Shown here one piece after another: positions 1 to 5,585 of a DNA stretch of 5,585 nucleotides (within the stretch, counting starts at the first letter, position 1; every line of letters starts with the position of its first letter). The stretch lies in assembly GCA_011523445.1 (NCBI GenBank), contig WTGT01000211.1, forward strand, positions 1 to 5,585, given 5' to 3'. Position numbers and translations under genes: made by a program. Under the pieces are notes generated by a model. It was not told the DNA's origin. It worked only from the letters and a program-made list of their open reading frames with translations, and did not search any database. The DNA comes from Paracoccaceae bacterium. GTDB taxonomy: Bacteria > Pseudomonadota > Alphaproteobacteria > Rhodobacterales > Rhodobacteraceae.

Positions 1-780
1 GACCACATACTGACCCTGTTTCCCTTTGAAAACGATATTTTGGAGAAATCGGGGATAAGATCCACCTTTGTTGGACATCCAATTGCCAGCATCAAAACTC
101 CGGATAAACAGGAAATAGCCCAAGTTTATTCACACCTTGGACTGGATGATGATAAGCCAATCCTCATCATATTACCCGGTTCCAGAAAATCCGAAATAAT
201 CAAAATGGGTCCAGTGTTTGCCAAAACAGCAGGCTTGTTTCAAACTGATTTTTCAGACTATCAAATTGTGGTAATTCCCACTCTCCAATTAACGGATTTG
301 TTGAAGGATACAAATAAATTTGGATGGCCTGAAGGAACTAAATATTTTGAAAGTATAGGTTGGGATTCCAAACAAAGGGAAAAGATGAAATTATCCTTGT
401 TTTCGATTTCCAACCTTGCCTTAGCCAGTTCTGGTACAGTATCCCTTGAATTGGCGGCAACCTCCACTCCAATGGTAATTGGTTATGATCTAAGCTGGTT
501 GTCCAGACAAATAATAGGATCCATGTTGTTGGTCGATACTGTTACACTCGTTAACATGATAACTTCAACACGCGCTGTACCAGAATTATTGGGTAAAAAT
601 TTAACACCCGAAAATTTATTTGTAGAGTTGAAAAAAATTGCTTCTGATCCCTCAGAACAGAATGCTCAAATAGACATTTTAAATCAAACAATGATCAGTT
701 TAGGCAAAAATACCCAAAACCTGTACGATCTGCCTGCTCAAGCTGTGGCAAATTATATTGCATCATTCCAATCAAAATAA
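1..780 (+). CDS. lpxB: Lipid-A-disaccharide synthase, C-terminal two-thirds (5' end outside window)
   Basis: LpxB is a peripheral inner-membrane glycosyltransferase (family GT19). It joins UDP-2,3-diacylglucosamine to lipid X, forming the disaccharide backbone of lipid A. The reading frame is open from base 1 and gives 259 residues; the family is usually about 380, so roughly the first third is missing. Visible family signatures are DHILTLFPFE at the window start, STFVGHP shortly after, the LPGSRKSEI motif at 172-198, ASSGTVSLELA near 424-456 (the conserved SGT..LE segment), and the C-terminal VTLVNMI...AVPELLG...TPENL block. No frameshift or internal stop is seen. The TTG at 40 is an internal codon, not the start, because conserved LpxB sequence precedes it. 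The gene is visibly richer in A and T than the porin at the other end of the window. lpxB usually closes an lpxD-fabZ-lpxA-type operon, which fits the gap that follows. Identification is secure. Confidence 0.95.
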   Translation, partial: DHILTLFPFENDILEKSGIRSTFVGHPIASIKTPDKQEIAQVYSHLGLDDDKPILIILPGSRKSEIIKMGPVFAKTAGLFQTDFSDYQIVVIPTLQLTDLLKDTNKFGWPEGTKYFESIGWDSKQREKMKLSLFSISNLALASSGTVSLELAATSTPMVIGYDLSWLSRQIIGSMLLVDTVTLVNMITSTRAVPELLGKNLTPENLFVELKKIASDPSEQNAQIDILNQTMISLGKNTQNLYDLPAQAVANYIASFQSK

Positions 781-782
781 TC

Positions 783-799
783 AGGGAAATGATCCCTTT
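783..799 (+). terminator. Weak terminator-like hairpin just after lpxB
   Basis: AGGGA at 783-787 pairs with TCCCT at 793-797 around a five-base loop, directly after the lpxB stop codon. Only three T residues follow, so it is a poor intrinsic terminator on its own. It may assist the better candidate about 100 bases downstream. Confidence 0.3.
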
Positions 800-896
800 G
801 ATACCATAGAGAAAGGACTCAACTTCAAAATTAAATATTGATTAAACTGAACTTTTCCATGTTATTTTTGGCAGAATCATCCATTAATCCCCCTGC

Positions 897-934
897 AAAG
901 GTGATTGTGTGTGAGTTTTAAGAGCACCTTTTTT
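897..934 (+). terminator. Candidate intrinsic terminator downstream of lpxB
   Basis: AAAGGTG at 897-903 can pair with CACCTTT at 925-931, giving a seven-pair stem that runs into a T6 tract at 929-934. The loop is long (21 bases), which weakens the call. The position is sensible for ending the lpxB transcript. Confidence 0.45.
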
Positions 935-1168
935 GTTCTCCAGGCACTTTTCTGAACAAACACTGAGTTGCAACCGCTCGATTTCTAACCCAAATACGGA
1001 CCGGACAACCCGGTTTTTCTCCATCCGGATAAATCCACCCTCCGCCGGAAGAAATCCCGTCGCTGTCTGTCACCGTTGGAGGTTCTCATTTCCTGTGACC
1101 GGCCAGATGGTGCAGGAGATGGTCCCATCCCCGAATATCAAGGGCAAAGTAAAGGGACAGCAATCTAG
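935..1168 (+). other. Intergenic stretch with no recognisable gene
   Basis: Two + strand frames stay open for part of this stretch: one from TTG 933 to 1175, the other from about 990 to the TAG at 1166-1168. Neither translation resembles a family I recognise, and neither has a convincing start with a ribosome binding site. The second frame is the one in which the ankyrin remnant begins at 1169. This stretch may therefore be the eroded 5' part of that pseudogene, but I cannot show homology. Confidence 0.4.
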
Positions 1169-1671
1169 GAATTGAAGGCAGCCGTTGATGCTGGTTGGGA
1201 TATCAATGAACCGGATCCCTGCCATGGGGAAACGGTCTGATACGGGCTATCGGCTTCGAACGGCAAGATACAACACGTTTGTTGATCGATTCCGGGGCCG
1301 ATTGAATTATTATCCCTTGATGGACAAAGCCTATACGGCAGCTCTGCTATGAACTACTGCTGCTGGTCAGGATGAGGTAGAACGGTTTCTACTCGAAGCA
1401 AATGCGGATATTTAAATTCAGACAAGACCTAAAAGGGATTATACTCCACTGATACTGTCTGTGAGAAACAATCGTCTGGAAATGGTACGGGTTCTGTTGG
1501 AATGATCAACCGGGAAAAGGGTGTCTTTTTGTCGGTGACAGGTGTTTTTCCGACCTGGCCGTCAGACGCATCGGCGATCGTGAACGCTGGCGGGAGATCT
1601 ATGAACTCAACAACATGAAGAAAGGGCAGCCGATCAGGGACGGGCACAGTTTTCTTTTGCCGGACAAGTAG
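1169..1671 (+). pseudogene. Decayed ankyrin-repeat gene with C-terminal LysM domain
   Basis: Conceptual translation needs several frame changes but reads as ankyrin repeats followed by a LysM domain. From 1169 the frame gives ELKAAVDAGWDIN and GETV. Near 1237 it shifts to LIRAIGF...TTRLLIDSGAD, which is classic ankyrin. After 1302 it shifts again to NYYPLMDKAYTAALL, then GQDEVERFLLEANADI and YTPLILSVRNNRLEMVRVLLE, the ankyrin helix pattern. From about 1531 another frame gives VGDRCFSDLAVRRIGD, RERWREIYELNN and IRDGHSFLLPDK before TAG at 1669-1671. This matches LysM (GD.L..IA...GD...W..IY.LN...I..G..L.LP), a peptidoglycan-binding module. In-frame stops interrupt it at 1350 (TGA), 1413 (TAA) and 1503 (TGA). 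The shift at 1237 fits loss of one C from GTC-CTG. Mixed stop types plus frameshifts argue for decay rather than recoding. The 5' limit is uncertain. Confidence 0.78.
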
Positions 1672-1786
1672 GTCCCAGAAACAACACGCTTTTTTAGTTT
1701 TTACTGAATGGCGGACGAATCCCATGACCACATTCGGGGATACAAAAATAATCTTGGAATTCGAGTGAATGGGGTTAAGGATTCTC

Positions 1787-1815
1787 TTGACAATCTATTT
1801 TATAGTATATATGCA
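1787..1815 (+). promoter_or_regulatory. Putative sigma70-type promoter for the lipoprotein gene
   Basis: A perfect TTGACA -35 hexamer lies at 1787-1792. The best -10 candidates are TATGCA at 1810-1815 (17-base spacer) or TATATG at 1808-1813 (15-base spacer), both imperfect, in an AT-rich context. Transcription would start roughly 20-25 bases before the ATG at 1848. The -35 match and location are good; the -10 is weak. Confidence 0.45.
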
Positions 1816-1847
1816 ATGATCACTAAAAGTTTTACAGGGAAAATAAT

Positions 1848-3251
1848 ATGATACGCCATAGGCTTTCTTTTGTTGGAATCATCGTTGCAGCGATCTTTAT
1901 CCTATCCGCATGTTCAGATAGCACACCATCATCAACCCCCAAAGATAATTCTGATGGTCCACCACCGCTCCCCTTACCACTGGATGTCCCAAATGGTTTC
2001 ACGACTGATAGATCATCATTTGGTATAGGCCCGGCGTTCTCGGGTCAAAGGCCACCAAAAGGTTATCTTAGAACTAAAGCCGAATATAATGATACATTTA
2101 CTATCAATTCTGGAGAGTGGCGTGGGACTAGCGCAAGTGCTGGTGACATAATTAACTTTATCAAATCCTTTGACCCTGATGAAGAGGGTGGTTTTGTCAT
2201 TCCCGATTTTGGTAGTCAGAAAACCCTCCGAATCTATGGGGCTACTGATGAACAAATAAAGGCAGTTGAAAACTCCTTGCGACTTATCAATGCGGCCTTG
2301 CCACATGATAAGAGAATAATACTTGGTTCATCTATTTCAGGAACATTTAACCGGGAAACTGTTCCTGATAACGAAATCCATATCTATTTCACTAAAGGCA
2401 AAACAGATGATTGGCCGGATAATGTAGAAGGAAATGGATTGGGCAAGGCAAAGATTAATGCAAGCAATATCGTTCTGAGTGGCTATGCACTGATTGACAC
2501 AGATGGTATCGCGGAGGATAACGATTTACAATTAATCATTACTCGTGAATTGCTACGAGCCTACGGAATTGTTGCCCATGCTGACGCTAATGAGTTTCCT
2601 GATTCAACCCGATGGTCTTCCAGTGCACTACCGATTTATCTTTCGCTAGATGGTGAATCCTTGCTGGCCATCACCTCTCTTCAACCTGGAACAGAGGTTG
2701 GTGATTTAACTTCGACTGATCTAGGAGACTGGGACGAAACTGCCTTTCACTTGTTGGGTGAACTTGAAATCAATACCGACCAAACAATTGCATTTGGTGC
2801 GGGATTTCGCAACAACCTGGGGAGACCATGGGCCCATGGACCGGTGCCGGAAACAACCCTGGGGGAAAACACTGATTTAACCGGAACTGCAACATGGAGT
2901 GGTTATCTGTTGGGTTTCACCAATGATGGGGAGACTTTAACGGGAGAGGTAGAAATCGAAATAAATTTTGTTCCCAGAAACCCAACTGGAACAGCGATGT
3001 TTACTAATCTTGAAACATGGGGGACAACGTCACATCCTGGGGTGGCTAATACAGGTACAGATTGGGCAGGAGGAGATCTCACTTACAATATTGAAATTGT
3101 AAAGGAAGGTACTTTTGAAGGGTTTAAATCGACTACTCAAGGCAATGGACTAAGTGAGGTTTCTGGAGCTTTTGTAGGAAAAGAACATCAAGGTGTCGTT
3201 GGAACCGTGGAACGTTCCGATCTTTCTGGTGGATTCGGGGCAAAGCGTTAA
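1848..3251 (+). CDS. Surface-type lipoprotein: degenerate metalloprotease-like region plus TbpB/fHbp-like barrel domain
   Basis: This is a 467-residue lipoprotein of unproven function. The ATG has AGGGA at 1836-1840, seven bases upstream. Residues 1-21 form a lipoprotein signal peptide (basic N-terminus, hydrophobic core) with lipobox LSAC, making Cys22 the likely acylated residue. A Ser/Pro-rich linker follows to about residue 48. The central region (about 75-275) includes LRLINAALPHDKRI and the segment TRELLRAYGIVAHADANEFP at 232-251. That segment looks like a zinc-protease helix (HExxH...H.D..FPDS), but both helix histidines are Arg233 and Arg237; Glu234 and His244 remain. Catalysis is therefore doubtful. 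Residues about 318-467 resemble the C-terminal barrel of TbpB and factor-H-binding protein (PF01298-like): LTGTATWSGYLLGFT, then GAFVGKEHQGVVGTVER, ending GGFGAKR. Related proteins bind host or nutrient ligands at the cell surface, often exported by Slam translocons; no Slam gene is in the window. It appears monocistronic. Domain assignments are by eye. Confidence 0.88.
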   Translation: MIRHRLSFVGIIVAAIFILSACSDSTPSSTPKDNSDGPPPLPLPLDVPNGFTTDRSSFGIGPAFSGQRPPKGYLRTKAEYNDTFTINSGEWRGTSASAGDIINFIKSFDPDEEGGFVIPDFGSQKTLRIYGATDEQIKAVENSLRLINAALPHDKRIILGSSISGTFNRETVPDNEIHIYFTKGKTDDWPDNVEGNGLGKAKINASNIVLSGYALIDTDGIAEDNDLQLIITRELLRAYGIVAHADANEFPDSTRWSSSALPIYLSLDGESLLAITSLQPGTEVGDLTSTDLGDWDETAFHLLGELEINTDQTIAFGAGFRNNLGRPWAHGPVPETTLGENTDLTGTATWSGYLLGFTNDGETLTGEVEIEINFVPRNPTGTAMFTNLETWGTTSHPGVANTGTDWAGGDLTYNIEIVKEGTFEGFKSTTQGNGLSEVSGAFVGKEHQGVVGTVERSDLSGGFGAKR

Positions 3252-3256
3252 TTTAC

Positions 3257-3294
3257 CCTGATAATTGCAATCAGGATCCTGCGATGTTTTTTTT
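3257..3294 (+). terminator. Candidate terminator after the lipoprotein gene
   Basis: CCTGAT at 3257-3262 pairs with ATCAGG at 3270-3275 around a seven-base loop, starting five bases after the stop codon. A T8 run lies at 3287-3294, eleven bases beyond the stem, farther than usual. A second imperfect hairpin (CCTGGC at 3296-3301 with GCCGGG at 3313-3318, one G-U pair) follows. Together they plausibly end the transcript. Confidence 0.42.
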
Positions 3295-3426
3295 ACCTGG
3301 CCAAATCAATTAGCCGGGGAAAATTTATTGTTGCAATTTATGGATCCCAGTGTACTGTTTCAAACAAAAGACTTCCATCGTTTTGCTTTGAATGCCTATG
3401 AATAAAGGGAATCGATATTATTAATA

Positions 3427-3463
3427 TTGGTACCATATGTAGTGGACAATACGCTAGTAAAAT
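3427..3463 (+). promoter_or_regulatory. Possible promoter region of the porin gene (weak)
   Basis: The region before the porin is AT-rich. A -10-like TAAAAT sits at 3458-3463, but no good -35 lies 16-18 bases upstream of it. TTGGTA at 3427-3432 and TGGACA at 3443-3448 are possible -35 elements without strong partners. A promoter is expected here because a terminator-like structure separates the gene from its upstream neighbour, but the exact elements are uncertain. The rest of the leader from 3319 shows no gene. Confidence 0.2.
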
Positions 3464-3481
3464 TTTTTTGATTTATTTTCC

Positions 3482-3507
3482 TATTCCTTGGTGGAATAAT
3501 AAGGAGG
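3482..3507 (+). promoter_or_regulatory. Porin leader: alternative hairpins next to a near-perfect Shine-Dalgarno
   Basis: TAAGGAGG at 3500-3507 matches the 16S anti-Shine-Dalgarno over eight bases and stands five bases before ATG 3513. Just upstream, TATTCC (3482-3487) can pair with GGAATA (3493-3498) around a five-base loop, leaving the SD free. The overlapping TTCCTT (3484-3489) can instead pair with AAGGAG (3501-3506), with one G-U pair, burying the SD. The two structures cannot coexist. The SD is clear; a regulatory role for the structures is inference. Confidence 0.5.
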
Positions 3508-3512
3508 CACCT

Positions 3513-3634
3513 ATGACTTCACCCATCAGGGTCCATTTATTTTAAATGCCATTCTGAATAACATTCTTGTCACTATCAGAATCCTTTTTGCCAGTGGAGT
3601 ATTAATATTCCTTATCGGTGGTGTATCCCATGCC
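3513..3634 (+). other. Disrupted porin start: ten-codon frame plus out-of-frame signal peptide
   Basis: ATG 3513, behind the strong SD, reads MTSPIRVHLF and stops at TAA 3543-3545. The porin frame is open upstream of its first ATG (3635) back to 3503. It encodes a typical Sec signal peptide: NNILVTIRILFASG, then VLIFLIGGVSHA, with an Ala-type cleavage site just before Met 3635. That frame has no ATG, GTG or TTG between 3503 and 3634. Adding one T to the T4 run at 3540-3543 would join ATG 3513 to the signal peptide, giving a 41-residue leader. The break may be a real mutation, a sequencing or assembly error, or a frameshift site. A second tiny frame, ATG 3546 to TGA 3555-3557, lies between. 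Confidence 0.65.
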
Positions 3635-5011
3635 ATGGAAGAGGGCAAGGAGGAGATGATGATGGAAGCTCCGGCTCCTTCTGTGACCTTGGGCGGTTCT
3701 GCGGCGATCGGTATCAAGAATGTTGATGACGATAAAATGCCAAATGCTGAAAGCATCACCCTGGTAAGAGCATACAAGGTAACCTTTGCTTCCTCCGGAA
3801 CGACCGATGGTGGGTTGATGTTCGGAGCCGGGATGTCCATTCGGGACGATACCGGAGAAGAGAACGAGCCCGTTGTCAAGGGTTCACATGTCTATGTTGG
3901 CGGTGGTGATGGCTCCTGGAAGCTGCAGTTCGGTGGCAATGATCCCGGAGCCCTGCTGGCCGGCGGCATTGGTTTCGCCGACGACAGGATTGACCGTGGT
4001 GGCGCCGATATTTCCCTGTCGGGAAGCATGCAGGGTGTCGAGTACAGGTTGACCATGGCCGATCCGCAGGATGATTCCAACGACTGGTCGGTTGGTGCCA
4101 AGTTTTCTGCCGGTCAAATCGGTGTCGGTGTCGGCATGGATTCCGAGGACGGGCTTGCCATTGGGGTGACAACCGATGTATCGGGTTTGTCGACAACCAT
4201 CTACTATTCAAGTTCCGAGAGTCCCGTCACCATAACCGGGGAGGGTTATATGGCTGGAAGTGCTGCTATACCCGCCAGGGTAACCATGGGTGACGGTATG
4301 GGCATACATAACGAACGTATGGACGGTGATGATGCAGATGAACTTATAGACGCTGGTGGTACCATAACGTATACCTATGAAGTTCCCACAGAGCAGGGTG
4401 ATGCTGGTTTCGGTACAAGTGATACCAAAAAACAGATGATAGTTGTTACACGTGCCGCTGATACCGAAACCGATGGTGAAATCACAATTGGTGCAATCAC
4501 TGCAATTACCATTCCTGGTGAGACGGGTCTGACAGGATCACAATTTACTGCAGAAGTGGATGGTACTTATTTGATCCTTACCGATAATGCAGGCACCGCA
4601 GATGATGAGGACGACGATGTAGTTCGTCGCTACCTGCTTTTGAATGACGGTGGAACTGCTGCCGTTCCTGCCCGGGAATCCACGTATGCATTGGATGCAG
4701 CTTCGGGTAAATGGACCGGACTGGGTGCCAAGGTCGCAATACCGGCTGGCGAAGGTGCCACCGTTTCCGTGGGATATTCCCGCAAGAAACAGGACGTATC
4801 TTCTGATGGTATGGGTTCAGGATCGGCTACAAGCAGCAGGATTGAGTTGGACTTCTCATATGATCTGGGCGGTGGAGCTACATTCAACGCAGGAATCGAC
4901 AAGGATGACAACGAGAGTTTGATGATCAAGTCGGATGCTTCGGGATCAAGCTTCATGACCACGTCTTCAGACAAGACCACCTTGGAAGCAAAGTTCTCTT
5001 TTTCCTTCTGA
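3635..5011 (+). CDS. Outer-membrane porin, alphaproteobacterial type, with large acidic insertion; start disrupted
   Basis: This encodes a beta-barrel porin for passive diffusion of small solutes across the outer membrane. ATG 3635 is only the first ATG of the frame: a signal peptide lies in frame just upstream, so residue 1 here is about where the mature protein begins. The mature end is acidic and Met-rich (EEGKEEMMMEAPAP) and leads into SVTLGGSAAIGI, the usual first porin strand. Alternating glycine/aromatic strands follow: GSHVYVGGGDGSWKLQFGG, DISLSGSMQGVEYRLTMADP, WSVGAKFSAGQIGVGVGMDS and LSTTIYYSS. From about residue 196 to 358 an atypical Thr/Asp-rich stretch intervenes (for example TADDEDDDVV at 321-330). 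Barrel strands resume with GLGAKVAIPAGEGATVSVGY and end in TTLEAKFSFSF; the final Phe is the signal for the BAM assembly machinery. It resembles Rhodobacter-type porins (Porin_4-like). A strong terminator follows. The porin call is firm, the start is not. Confidence 0.88.
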   Translation: MEEGKEEMMMEAPAPSVTLGGSAAIGIKNVDDDKMPNAESITLVRAYKVTFASSGTTDGGLMFGAGMSIRDDTGEENEPVVKGSHVYVGGGDGSWKLQFGGNDPGALLAGGIGFADDRIDRGGADISLSGSMQGVEYRLTMADPQDDSNDWSVGAKFSAGQIGVGVGMDSEDGLAIGVTTDVSGLSTTIYYSSSESPVTITGEGYMAGSAAIPARVTMGDGMGIHNERMDGDDADELIDAGGTITYTYEVPTEQGDAGFGTSDTKKQMIVVTRAADTETDGEITIGAITAITIPGETGLTGSQFTAEVDGTYLILTDNAGTADDEDDDVVRRYLLLNDGGTAAVPARESTYALDAASGKWTGLGAKVAIPAGEGATVSVGYSRKKQDVSSDGMGSGSATSSRIELDFSYDLGGGATFNAGIDKDDNESLMIKSDASGSSFMTTSSDKTTLEAKFSFSF

Positions 5012-5030
5012 TTGGTTGACTTAGAAATGC

Positions 5031-5062
5031 AGGGGGGCGGGGTTTTCTCTGCCCCCTTTTTT
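5031..5062 (+). terminator. Strong intrinsic terminator of the porin gene
   Basis: GGGGGC at 5033-5038 pairs with GCCCCC at 5051-5056, extendable by one G-U and one A-T pair, around a twelve-base loop. T6 at 5057-5062 follows immediately. It lies about 20 bases after the porin stop codon and is a textbook rho-independent terminator. Confidence 0.92.
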
Positions 5063-5287
5063 AGCTCTTGTCAAAACCTTCTTATAGATGATATTGATTG
5101 GTAGTGAGTATGGTGTCTTGTCTCAAAACTGGCTAACCATGCTTAATTGCAAGGCGTTTGATACGGTGGGAACTGGTCTAGTCACAAAGGATTTGCCGGT
5201 GCAGCAATAGCGGTATTGAGACGATCTTGTGGAGATGAGAGGTCAGTGTCAGATATCATTTAAATATGTATCAATAGTTACTGTTTG

Positions 5288-5302
5288 AAAGTGTAACACT
5301 TT
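5288..5302. repeat. 15-base inverted repeat (7-base arms)
   Basis: AAAGTGT and ACACTTT flank a single A, forming an exact inverted repeat. It could be an operator-like protein site, or a small hairpin with a three-base loop. No adjacent gene start is seen, so its role is unknown. Confidence 0.4.
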
Positions 5303-5353
5303 TCCCAGGAGTGGATCCCGAGAATCTCCTCCAGGTCGCTCCTAATCCTTTTT

Positions 5354-5371
5354 TACATTTTTATAAATGTA
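5354..5371. repeat. AT-rich inverted repeat flanked by T and A runs
   Basis: TACATTT at 5354-5360 and AAATGTA at 5365-5371 form a seven-pair hairpin with a four-base loop. A T6 run (5349-5354) adjoins its left arm and an A7 run (5378-5384) lies to its right. On the minus strand the stem is followed by A residues, not T, so it is not a clear terminator. It may be an operator or simply AT-rich spacer. Confidence 0.3.
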
Positions 5372-5585
5372 CATAAGAAAAAAACCCCCTTGTCAAATGC
5401 ACATGCAAAATTCAGGAAAATAATTGCGGATAGCATCTCTTGCATCTCCAATCTTCCTTCACTTCCGATGTTTGCAAAAAAAGGTGTTGTAAGGGTTGTA
5501 TGGATGTCCTATAGTCCAAGGATCTTGCAGGGGTGTGATTCCTGTATTGCGGTGCATTTCCTGATCAAGCTGCCTTCCTTTTTAC

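Larger units (their letters stand above)
5063..5585. other. Apparently non-coding 3' region
   Basis: No convincing gene is seen on either strand. Short open stretches exist (+ strand from ATG 5468 to the window end; - strand 5557 to 5459; - strand about 5352 to 5279), but none has a good ribosome binding site or recognisable product. I see no tRNA, rRNA or CRISPR pattern. The only structure noted is the two inverted repeats listed separately. Confidence 0.5.

Noticed and set aside
933..1175. Open + strand frame of 80 codons starting at TTG 933
   Set aside because: It begins inside the T tract of a candidate terminator, has no ribosome binding site, has an Arg/Ser/Pro-rich composition typical of chance frames, and lies in a different frame from the ankyrin remnant.
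1303..1505. Possible TGA recoding (selenocysteine or alternative code) in the ankyrin region
   Set aside because: A TAA stop and at least two frameshifts occur in the same remnant, and TGA is used as a normal stop in the porin, so decay is the simpler reading.
1429..1731. Minus-strand frame of 100 codons
   Set aside because: It is antisense to the ankyrin-LysM remnant, whose + strand translation is clearly homologous to known domains.
3876..4211. Overlapping minus-strand frames antisense to the porin
   Set aside because: Their His/Arg/Pro-rich translations are the expected shadow of a glycine-rich GC-biased gene on the other strand.
5279..5352. Minus-strand open stretch reading RSDLEEILGIHSWEKCYTF
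   Set aside because: It is bounded by stops within about 25 codons and has no start codon, so it is either chance or an unrecognisable fragment.
5459..5557. Minus-strand small frame of 32 codons (MHRNTGITPLQDPWTIGHPY at its start)
   Set aside because: The composition looks somewhat protein-like, but it is very short, has only a weak upstream AGGA placed too close, and I recognise no family.
5468..5585. Open + strand frame from ATG 5468 to the window end (39 codons)
   Set aside because: There is no Shine-Dalgarno upstream and no recognisable sequence. It is too short to judge and may be chance.

Overview
The window looks like chromosomal DNA from a Gram-negative bacterium. It holds the end of a lipid A synthesis gene, a lipoprotein with a lipobox, and an outer-membrane porin ending in phenylalanine. 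The porin style and the TbpB-like lipoprotein fit an alphaproteobacterium of the Rhodospirillales kind best. That placement is an inference from protein resemblance, not from a marker gene. All recognisable genes lie on the + strand.

Layout: (1) positions 1-780, the 3' two-thirds of lpxB, cut by the window edge. (2) 781-1168, intergenic, with one weak and one moderate terminator-like hairpin and no recognisable gene. (3) 1169-1671, a badly decayed ankyrin-repeat gene whose last part is a still legible LysM domain. (4) 1848-3251, an intact lipoprotein with its own putative promoter and ribosome binding site. It combines a protease-like central region, whose zinc-binding histidines are replaced by arginines, with a C-terminal TbpB/factor-H-binding-protein-like barrel domain. 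(5) 3252-3512, a terminator-like hairpin and a long leader ending in a near-perfect Shine-Dalgarno (SD) sequence. (6) 3513-5011, a porin whose start is disrupted. The strong SD and ATG open a frame that stops after ten codons, while the signal peptide continues in another frame; adding one T to a T4 run would join them. (7) 5012-5585, a strong intrinsic terminator, then about 520 bases of apparently non-coding DNA with two small inverted repeats.

The genes do not form one operon: the three readable genes are separated by terminators and long gaps. Their common theme is the cell envelope (lipid A, a surface lipoprotein, an outer-membrane channel and a LysM wall-binding remnant). No known multi-gene defence, secretion or mobile system is visible. 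The most unusual items are the disrupted porin start with a possible SD-masking RNA switch, the pseudo-protease/TbpB-like lipoprotein, and the ankyrin-LysM relic.
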